This document shows positions 19,401 through 27,500 of a DNA stretch of 27,500 nt, in pieces (positions within the stretch are counted from its first letter, which is position 1; every line of letters begins with the position of its first letter). The position numbers and the translations under genes are program-made. The notes beneath the pieces are model-generated. The model ran no database searches. It saw only the letters and a list, made by a program, of their open reading frames with translations, and had not been told where the DNA came from. Where the stretch lies: positions 1-27,500 of the forward strand of contig JAHBMJ010001126.1 of assembly GCA_018398765.1 (NCBI GenBank). Direction: 5' to 3'. This stretch comes from Chromera velia. Lineage: Eukaryota; Sar; Chromeraceae.

Positions 19401-22400
19401 CTAGGGGATGAATGAGTAGAGCTTCTTAATCTCCCGAGCCCAGGTCTTCCCGTCATTGCTCTCGTCAGGCGTCTCCAGGACCAGAGGGATCTCCTTGAAC
19501 CGGGGGTCCTCCATCACAAACCTGAAACACTCCTCTCCTATCTTCCCGTGACCTATGTTTTCGTGCCTGCATTATTCAAGAGGGCATCCGTCCAAAGCAG
19601 TTGTTCGCAACATTCGTGGTTGGGCGAAAGGAGCATTATGGAAGGAAGAGGGGGGCAGAGCAAGGAAAGGGAGACCGAAGAAAAGAGTCAGTGGGGGCAG
19701 GAAGGGAAAGAAAGAGACCGGCCCGGAGCAAAGAGACGCTTTTGTTGCCGCCTCCTTCAATTCTTCAATCGACTGGATGAACCTTTCGGCTCTTGTTCCT
19801 TTTTTCATCTGTCTCATGCGCTTACCTGTCAGTCCCGCTGCCGAAGTCTGCCTTCGAGTCGTTCAGGTGCATCCCGGAGAGATATTCAATTCCCACCACC
19901 CTGTGCACACACTCGTCTATTTGCATCTATCCGTATGCATGCATAACAAGTCTGAAAGCGGTGCACGTGGAAAGAAATCTATCACAGACGTGCTCTGCAA
20001 GACGAAAGGTTCTCAGTGATTGCTCCGACTCGTCCACACCCTCTAATCACAGAAATCAAAAAACAGAAATCACCGACAGCCAAGTGACAAATTCATCAGG
20101 AGAGCAAAGACAAAAAGGCACTTTGGCATCACAGGGAAGCAGGCTCACCGTTCAAACTCTGCCATCACTTTGGCGAAACTCTCTCGGGTTCTCACATCGT
20201 ATCCTGCAGGCAGATCGTTTACTTGAGGAAAACATCAGGATCGAAAGAAAGAAGGCAGAATTGGCGGCCAGACATGGCCCAAGAGAAAAGGGCACACACA
20301 GCGAGTGCTCCTGTGAGAGTGAGACCAGAACTCAATTAACCACAGGGACACACACGCAATATATAAATCAAAGTGGTCTTTCCGACGCAGAAAAAAACAC
20401 GCGGTAGCCTGAAGCAGACGGCCGTGAGTTGCCACTTTGGCTATTCTCCACCACTAGGGACCGACCGTCTCTCTTCTCTTCCCCTTCCTTCGACCACTCA
20501 CTCACCGGCAGCAAAGAGGTGGCAGGTGTCCAGACAAACTCCCACCTGCATGCAATCATTCGATCGCGCTCATCGCATCGCTTTTCTAAACCAAGAGCGC
20601 AGGTCTGATGCGGGCATGTGGTGGATGGGGATCGATCTGTTGATTTCCTTCTTAGTGACAGGGAACGGCTTTCACTCCATTGTCTGTTTTTGTCTCTGGC
20701 TTTTCTTCTCCGACTTTCCTGCGTCTTTCTGAACCTCATTGACGTCTTCTCTTCTTTTCTTGCAGCTACTCTCCCCTTTTTCTTACTTTTCGTTTCCATC
20801 CTTTTCGTTTTTTACGTAAGAACGCAGACACCCGCCCCCCCTCCACTCCTCCAGCGGCTCGCAAATCCAGCAGCCGTCTCGTCAATCGGGCAGGTTTACT
20901 TTATGGGTTTGTAACCCCCTGCCTGACTGTGTCCCTGAGCCTCCTACTGACTCACTGACTGACTCTGGATTTGTCCTGGATGCCCGCGATGATGTCCCTG
21001 AGGTCCTCAAGTTTCTTTCCAATCACGGACTCGCCCTTGCCCCCTGCCATGTTCTCCACCACAAGTTTGACCGTGGAGGTCTGAGAGATCGCCTCATTCA
21101 TCGACGCCTGCTTACAGAGAGAGAAAAGAAGGGAAGGAGCGAAACCATGCAAAGTGAAAGAGACATAAGGACGAAAGACATGCACTAAGTGGCACTGATT
21201 CAGGCACAGATGCCCGAGGGGGCGAACCCTTCGCTGAACAGCGGACACAGTGCTGGCGACAGGATGAGAACAGAGGGGAAAAGTTGGAATTGCAAAAGTC
21301 TCAGACCGAAGAGACACCACAGGGAACCCACTGAAGAGAGTCACTGAGTCAGTCAGCTGTTTTTTGGAAGACTGGCTGACCACGATGTTGGCAATCCCCT
21401 CTTCACGAGTGCACTGGTTGACTGTGCTGCCTGGATGGAAGTTGTAGAGAGGCACGTTGAGCTTCTCCGCTCTCTGGAGGTCATCAATGAAAGCTTCCAA
21501 GGCCTTCTTCCTCTTCTCCGCATCTGCATGTTTTTTTGCACACATACCCACACGCATACACGGAGCGGAATGGGTGGCACAGAAAGGTTTCATCTTTCTG
21601 CGAATGCAAAGGTTGGTCTGGAAGAAGATCACAAGAGAAGAAAAAAGAAAAAAAGAGAACAGAAGACTTAAGGGGGAATCCATCCGAAACATTAACTGGA
21701 GATTGGGATGACATAGCAGCAGATCTTGACCCAGTGCGTCTGTCTCCTTTTCTCTGTTGGTTGTGGTTGAGTCAACGTGCCCATTTTGTCTTACTCTGCT
21801 CACTCACCTCATTCGCTTTCCTTCTACGACACAGCAAACCGGTATACAGAGACAGACGCATACAAAGAAAAGAGGAAGGGGATAGGACTCACCGGGGTTT
21901 GCCAGGTTGATCAAATAGGACCCGTGGGGAAGGACATGAGACAGCTGCACGCATCATCCCAAAGAATTGTGAAAATCGACCAAAGAATTGTGGAAACACG
22001 CAGAGACCCCTCGTTTCAGTCCGAGGGGGGGGGAGCAAACAGTGGAGTCTCGGGGCCGCGATGATGGATGTGCTTTTTGCAGGGGGGGACCGTCAACACA
22101 TACGGGCGAAGAATGAAGACTTTCTTTCTTGTTCTCTCTGTGACAAAACAGCGCGACAGAGGTTCCGGGAATCATCTCTGTCTCCGCCCCCTCTCCTCTG
22201 TCCTCTCTCTTTCTCTTTTTATCTGAATTCACATCGACGGCCCCCTATAGGAAGTCGTCCGACAGATACACCAAATTTGGAGAGAATACTGATCGATCGA
22301 TCGATCGCCCCCTTTCCTCATCCAGAGTTGCTGAATTAAAAACACAAAGAACAAAATATAGACGGGAAACAAGAGCACATCAAACCCCCAAAAGTCCCCC

Positions 22401-23001
22401 CAGCCAACCCATGCACCTGAATTTGTCGCTTCTCCATCAGATCCCCAAACGCCTGCGCGTTCTTGTCAGGCTGCAAGGTTTATTCAAAGATTCACCCACG
22501 AAGTAAGGAGTCTGTCCATCTGTCTCTCTGTCTGTCTCTGTTGTGAATACGAAAAGAAGAAGGGAAACGGAGCCCTTTCTTTTCTTCATGCACATTACAG
22601 ACAAAAAGACAGAAAGACAGCCAGACGGATAAACAGGGACGGACACACACTCACGCTCTCTCTCTCTCTCTTTCACACACACACACACACACATACACAC
22701 ACGCGCGCGCGCGCGTACACACGCATTCATTGAGTCGTGCGCACACGCACCCCAATAGACTAAGCGAGCGCCGAGATGCGTGACTAAAGTCAGCGGACAC
22801 GTCGAAGAAACGAGCAACACAGAGACAGACAGACAGACAGACCATTGGGGGGGAGTCCCACCGGCGCTGATTCTTCAGAAACAACGCGAAGGCTTGCCCT
22901 GCACGCAGCTTCGCAGCAGAGTTGAGTGGGTGAGAGAGTGGGTCAGTGACCGGCTGACTGACTGAGTCAATGCTCTCTCTCTTTTTCTTTCTTTCTTTCT
23001 T

Positions 23002-23089
<88 letters not shown>

Positions 23090-24631
23090 TGAGTGAGTGA
23101 GTGAGTGAGTGTGTGAGTGAGTGAGAGAGAAGGCCAGCCCCCCGCACCACAACAAGACTACTGGTGAACGCTGGAGAATGCGATCGAAGTTCACGGCAGC
23201 AGGAGGAAACAGGGCAATGTCACAGCTTTCTTGAGTGCAAGGCCGAACAGAGATACCTCACGCACGCACCTCCGATATTGAATGCGTTGTCTACAGCATT
23301 CTCGATGCCTCCGGACATTCCGACATGGGCCCCGAGGAATTTTCGGGTTCTCTGGGCCTTCTCTTGCAGTGCCTTGAAGTGCGCTTCTCTTTTCTCAAGG
23401 GAAACTGAGGCAGCCCCCTTAGTGCTCATCGATCGGTCAAACTTGGTTTCTTTTTTCTCTTTTGTTGTGTCCTTCTTTCGTGACTTCTTTGCAGGAGGAG
23501 CAGAATCATCCTCTCCCTCTCCTTCTCCTTCAGCAGTCTCGTCTTTTTCTTCTGCTGCATCTTTGGCCTTCTTCCCTCCTGCCTTCCTTTTGGGCGCCTT
23601 CTTCTTCTTCGAGGACTGCTGCTGCTGCGAGTTCGTATCTCCCTCGGCTTTTGCGTCTGTCTGGTCTTGGTCGTTCTCTTTTCCTGCAAACCGACAGAAG
23701 AAAAGACGTGAGGAGTCATTTTTTGGATCCCGTCACTTTGCTGTATTCACAGGGGGGAGGATGCAGGACTTCTAGAATGCCAGTAGCGGAGGGGGGCTCC
23801 AAAATGAGGCTGGAGGAAAAGAAAAACAATGAGAGAAGAGAAGCACCAAGAGAAGCAAAAGGCAAAAGAGAAAGGGAAGAGAAAGAAAACGGGGGAACAG
23901 AAAAATAAGAACAGCTCGAGGAAACCGCGAAGGAGAGAAAGATGGCTGCACTTCTCTCCCCTTACTCAAACAATGGGGAGCATCTGGCAAAAGTGTCGTT
24001 CTAAGAAGGCGCAGAGTTGAGGGGAAAAGCGCAGACTTAGGAGGGGAAGAAGAGAACCTGAGGCGCAAAGATGGCAAAAATTCATTCGCTCCTCACCGAT
24101 CTCTGCAGTCTGTTGCTGTTCAGCCTCATCCTTCTGTTTCTTTTTTTTCTTCGAAGGAGGAGAGGAAGATGAAGCAGAAGAAGACTGTGGTTCGGCAGAG
24201 GAAGAGCGTTTCCTCCCCCCCCGTCCCTTCTTTGCTCTGGCTGTTCCCGTCTCTTTAAGGGAGACGGCACCTTGAGTCAGGGCAGTTACTTCGTCTCCGT
24301 GCGGCTCTGCAGTTGGCTGCATGCGCACATTTTCCTCTGATGCCCCTATAGGACTGCTGATTTTCGTTGAAGACCTCCGTCTACTTCCCTGTCCTGTTCC
24401 AGGCTCTGTCATGATTTCCAAACTTTTGGAAGGGGAGACAGCAGAAAAGAAAGAGAGACGAGGTTGAAATTGCACAGGAGAGATAAAAGAGATACGGGAA
24501 CGCGCAAGGATACAGCTGGACACCCGAGCAAGTTTCAGAGGAACTGCCTCAGAAAAGAAAGCAGCAACCAGAAGACCTATGAAAGAACCCCCAAACACTG
24601 CCATGCAGTGAAAGCGCTGCGCCCTTGTCAC
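19401..24631 (-). CDS. APN1: Endonuclease IV-type AP endonuclease, 11 exons, 577 aa, putative organelle leader
   Basis: The enzyme cleaves DNA 5' to abasic sites in base-excision repair using three metal ions. Minus-strand exons: 24631-24097, 23683-23270, 22898-22843, 22470-22417, 21944-21893, 21523-21381, 21107-20964, 20545-20506, 20203-20149, 19900-19826 and 19566-19401, totalling 1734 nt and in frame throughout. The TIM-barrel domain begins near residue 293 (KFLGAHVGMSGGIENAV). All nine zinc ligands are present: H360 (LPHGSY), H400 (NFHPGS), E436 (VVENMAG), D472 and H475 (CLDTCH), H509 (GMHLND), D522 and H524 (TDRHE), E554 (VLETP). Residues 10-31 form a hydrophobic signal-like stretch and 33-72 are Ser/Arg-rich with few acids, resembling signal plus transit peptide. 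Residues 75-290 are a Lys/Ser/Glu-rich spacer. A start at M74 would remove the leader. Plastid or mitochondrial targeting is inference. Confidence 0.94.
22650..22720. repeat. Compound microsatellite in APN1 intron 3
   Basis: CT, CA and CG dinucleotide runs follow one another within the 372-bp intron 22471-22842; a CAGA run lies at its donor end (about 22820-22842). The intron is spliced between in-frame coding exons. Confidence 0.85.
22976..23130. repeat. Compound microsatellite (CTTT)(CT)(GT)(GAGT) in APN1 intron 2
   Basis: About 155 bp of continuous simple repeat fill much of the 371-bp intron 22899-23269: CTTT, then CT, then GT, then GTGA/GAGT. Open frames across it are artefacts. Confidence 0.9.
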
Positions 24632-24950
24632 GAGGACACCCTAGCTGGCTGCGTGAGAATTTTCACTCTCTCTTGCAGTCTTTTCTCTCAAACGTCTGAA
24701 CCCGGATCAGCTAGAAGCAGTTGGATGCTTCGACCTGTATACATGCTTGAGTCGCTTGACATTGTTTGACCTCTGCAAACATTCTGCAAACTGTTCAGCC
24801 TGACGGCGACGAGCATGCGACCAGAGGATCTCGAGCTGGCTGATGTGGCGGCGCCGCGGCGCAGCTGAACCCGGCCCTGCATGCAGGATCGATCGATCGA
24901 GCGAGCCCCGCCCGCGCGCGCGGCGCCGCAAACATCCGCAAACACTTGAA
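24632..24950 (-). promoter_or_regulatory. Upstream region of APN1 with GC-rich core and TGCATGCA
   Basis: About 320 bp lie between the APN1 start and the LTR element. A GC-rich core (24843-24930) contains GGCCCTGCATGCA at 24873-24885, identical over 13 bp to the motif between the RCC1 and ATP synthase genes. (GATC)n and a CGCGCGCG run are adjacent. Promoter function is inferred from position and this shared motif. Confidence 0.4.
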
Positions 24951-25402
24951 TGTTTTGTCCCTCCTGTCCGGCCACCTTATGGCGTCCAGACAGAAGGTAA
25001 AGCGAGGACAAGAACCTTAGCAAGATCTAGTCTAAGAGAAGGAACGTGTGCAACATTCATTCAGGCAACAGTTTACAGAAGGTTTAGCTCTAGAGCAATC
25101 TGGGATTCCAATCAACTAGGTTCATTCTATCATACACAGTTTCTACTCATTCCTCTCTCTCAGACTCTCAGACTCCCGATCTATGCAAAACAGACATCAG
25201 ACTCAAACGATGCTATCCATTGCTCGAGTGATATGTTGCATGCTTAAATACGAAGGTCAGACTCGATTTCAACGACTTTGATCGATGCGCGCAACACGTA
25301 CGAAGCAAAGCGCGGCGGCGGAATATGGCGCGGCACGCTAGCTCACTCAGTCACGGCGCATGCGAAGGCTCAAAGGGCGGCGCTACAGGGTAAGACTCCA
25401 CA
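24951..25402 (-). repeat. LTR copy proximal to APN1
   Basis: A 452-bp copy ending CTCCACA on the plus strand. On the inferred minus orientation this is the 3' LTR. It ends about 320 bp upstream of the APN1 start. Confidence 0.75.
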
Positions 25403-26970
25403 GATCCCCGCCGGCCACGGACAGGAAAATCGCGTCCTCGCGATCAACAAATGAAGAGACCGAGCATGAGCTTCAATGCCCAAAGTGGATCTCATCCAAG
25501 TCGCCGTAGACGTTGTCAGAGCTTCAAGAACTTTATCTTATTGGCATTCGTGTCAAAATATTCAAGGCGCCACGTACATCAAAACAATCTCAAAGGGCCA
25601 CAATGTGTGAGGCGTGCTTGCAAATCCAAGATCACCCAGAGATAGGCACGCGATGCAGATACTGGTGGCACCAATAAAAGCACCTGTTCAGCGCCTGTGT
25701 ATCATGTCGTTGACCGGAAGACTCGATCAGAGTCATGGGTTCCCAGCACTAGCTAGTTCAGGAGCACGGCGGCCGACGTGTACGTCCAACTCGGCGTCAT
25801 CGAATTGTTAACAGCTGCAAAGGGATGTAGAAAAAAAAAAGGGTGCAGCTACACACTGCTCCACTCATAGCTTCCTGAAAGCCTGTTTGCATGTCGGCCA
25901 TCCTCGTTCTCACTAAGCTACCATGCCAAACCAAGTGACTTCAGAACACTCTATCACGACCTCACTCCTCGAGATGCATTGCTCTGATTCTTCAATCGTT
26001 TGCTTCATGAGCAGCCATCACCAGCTTCAAATCCTTCCACTTTCTCACTGTCAGTTGAGAGGAACGGTGCAACCGGGGTTTACCAACCTATCATAGGGGA
26101 ACCCGGTCACGCGGCAGCAGTCACACACTTGACTTTTCGTACTTCAGGCCTGCTGTTCCCTCAGGGGCATCAAATACATCCAATGCCTCCTGGCTCAACA
26201 TGAAGATCGAAAGTGCAAGTCTTCTCAGCTTCTGATAGCGTGTCACTCTACAGCAGAAAGAACTCTCTCAGCTCTGCTCTTTTGGAGGGAAGTCCCGACG
26301 ACTTCATGTGTGTGTGTACACAATGGATGGAGTGGTTGTAAGGCCGTGGCATACTCAGCCTCCTGCTAAGCGCCCATACCTTTCGCATTATTTCAATACA
26401 AAAGGATTATCGCACAAAGCTGCCAACCACCGTGAATAAGTACACACACCGCCTGACAGAGTCAAACCACATGCGGACAGTCGTTCATGTACAGACACGC
26501 ACGCAGCAAACAGCAGAGTCAACGCCGGACATGCACACGCCGGTTCCGATCGATCAGGTACAGAACTAGTCATACACTTACAGAACAGCAAGCAAAAGAA
26601 GCAATCTACTGGCCGTTTCATTTGCGATGTACTCATAGACGGCAATCTCTGTAAGACGGAGTCACTCAAAAGTCCAAGCAACACCAACCAACATCTCCAC
26701 GATCGGTTCCATGCATGCAGAGGTCTCCGATCCACTTCTCTAATCAGGAACGCTACCCCGAGTTCCCAGTCCACCAGGATGATCTCGAAAAGAGGGCTCT
26801 GGGCAGCTTGGGACGCAAGGGGACATTGAATTCCCCTACTCACGGTCTTTGCCTGACCGTGCCTGTATCGTTGCAATCGGTTTCCAACTGTTGCGCAAAG
26901 AGACAGATCTGATCTCCATCATAGAAGGTATACGAAAGTCGACACTCATCGAGCTGAGCGTTCACCACAA
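25403..26970 (-). other. Interior of the non-autonomous LTR element
   Basis: No domain is recognised on either strand. The longest minus-strand ORF, 26876-26388 (162 aa), starts about 90 bp inside the primer-binding-like site, where a gag would lie, but its Cys/Leu/Ser-rich sequence shows no CCHC knuckle. Plus-strand ORFs of about 65 aa are not convincing. Confidence 0.4.
26950..26967 (-). promoter_or_regulatory. Putative tRNA primer-binding site
   Basis: On the minus strand the sequence starts TGGTGAACGC three bases after the LTR's CA end. It would pair with a tRNA 3' end finishing in CCA; the tRNA species is not identified. Confidence 0.4.
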
Positions 26971-27422
26971 TGCTTTGTCCCTCCTGTCCGGCCATCTTAT
27001 GGCGTCCAGACAGAAGGTAAAGCGAGGACAAGAACCTTAGGGAAACTCTAGAGAAGGAACGTGAGCAACACTTAGTCAGGCAAGGCAACAGTTTACAGAA
27101 GGTTTAGCTCTAGAGCAATCTGAGATTCCAATCAGCTAGGTTCATTCTATCATGCACAGTTTCTACTCATTCCTTTCTCTCAGACTCTCAGACTCCCGAT
27201 CTATGCAAAACAGACATCAGACTCAAACGATGCTATCCATTGCTCGAGTGACATGTTGCATGCTTGAATACGAAGGTCAGACTCGATTTCAACGACTTTG
27301 ATCGACGTGCGCGACACGTACGAAGCAAAGCGCGGCGGCGGAATGTGGCGCGGCACGCTGGCTCACTCAGTCACGGCGCATGCGAAGGCTCAAAGGGCAG
27401 CGCTACAGGGTAGGACTCCACA
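26971..27422 (-). repeat. LTR copy distal to APN1
   Basis: A 452-bp copy aligned base for base with 24951-25402 apart from substitutions and a small compensated stretch near 27040-27085. On the inferred orientation this is the 5' LTR. Confidence 0.75.
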
Positions 27423-27467
27423 TGAAGAAGTTTGTCAAGCAGGCTCTCTAGAGCAGGTATTTTTAGC

Positions 27468-27486
27468 ACCGCGGCTGTGCCGCGGT
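27468..27486. repeat. Perfect 8-bp GC-rich hairpin
   Basis: ACCGCGGC, a TGT loop, then GCCGCGGT. It lies just outside the LTR element near the window edge; no function is assigned. Confidence 0.6.
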
Positions 27487-27500
27487 TCCCTCCAGGCCCC

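Larger units (their letters stand above)
24951..27422 (-). mobile_element. Non-autonomous LTR retrotransposon with paired 452-bp LTRs
   Basis: Two direct repeats (24951-25402 and 26971-27422) begin TG and end CA and lie at a constant 2020-bp offset. TGAA occurs directly outside both ends (24947-24950 and 27423-27426), a 4-bp target duplication. On the minus strand, four bases inside the LTR at 26971, lies TGGTGAACGCTCAGCTC, which begins TGG as a tRNA primer-binding site should. This supports minus orientation. The polypurine tract next to 25402 (GGCGGGGAT on the minus strand) is weak. The 1568-bp interior shows no gag or pol motif, so it would need proteins from elsewhere. By eye the LTRs are about 93-95% identical, most differences being transitions. 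Confidence 0.75.

Noticed and set aside
19548-20407. Long plus-strand ORFs of 132-204 aa
   Set aside because: They are antisense to APN1 exons and introns and have no motif.

Overview
This window reads as nuclear DNA from an intron-rich, transposon- and microsatellite-rich protist. Three host genes are well supported: two multi-exon genes with GT-AG introns of about 250-720 bp and one single-exon gene. A chromerid alga such as Chromera velia is my best guess. The reasons are a mitochondrial F1-ATPase delta/epsilon subunit, a nuclear endonuclease IV with what looks like a bipartite (signal plus transit peptide) leader as used for complex plastids, TGCATGCA motifs of the kind known from apicomplexan promoters, and a TE-dense landscape. 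The species is inference, not a sequence match.

Layout. 1-664: weak coding remnants. 665-1634: a hairpin-rich satellite of about 56-bp units (two ATTACGG...GTAAT hairpins per unit) with a 392-bp higher-order duplication. 2015-about 5020: a 5'-truncated, decayed Ty3/gypsy chromovirus (RNase H, H2C2/DDE integrase, chromodomain, polypurine tract) interrupted by in-frame stops, one frameshift and a nested 190-bp MITE-like element with terminal inverted repeats and an 8-bp target duplication. 5021-8536: microsatellites, a probable broken gene fragment (5542-5885, minus), an unidentified Cys-containing ORF, tRNA-like Pol III boxes and a short tandem array. 8537-12699 (minus): a five-exon RCC1-repeat protein of 789 aa. 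13631-14095 (plus): the mitochondrial ATP synthase F1 delta (bacterial epsilon) subunit, divergent from the RCC1 gene across a 931-bp GC-rich intergenic region. 14096-19400: no convincing gene; microsatellites, dispersed relatives of the ATTACGG repeat, and one candidate unknown exon (about 17537-17772, minus). 19401-24631 (minus): an 11-exon endonuclease IV (APN1-type AP endonuclease) of 577 aa with all nine zinc ligands. 24951-27422: a 2.47-kb non-autonomous LTR retrotransposon with two 452-bp LTRs, a 4-bp target duplication and a primer-binding-like site, probably in minus orientation, inserted about 320 bp upstream of the APN1 start.

The three host genes are organelle-flavoured: an ATP synthase subunit, a DNA-repair nuclease with an organelle-type leader, and an RCC1 protein with a hydrophobic, basic N-terminus. 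They are not an operon. The exon models for both spliced genes close in frame from start to stop, which is the strongest support for them. No prokaryotic system, CRISPR array, rRNA or intact tRNA was seen.
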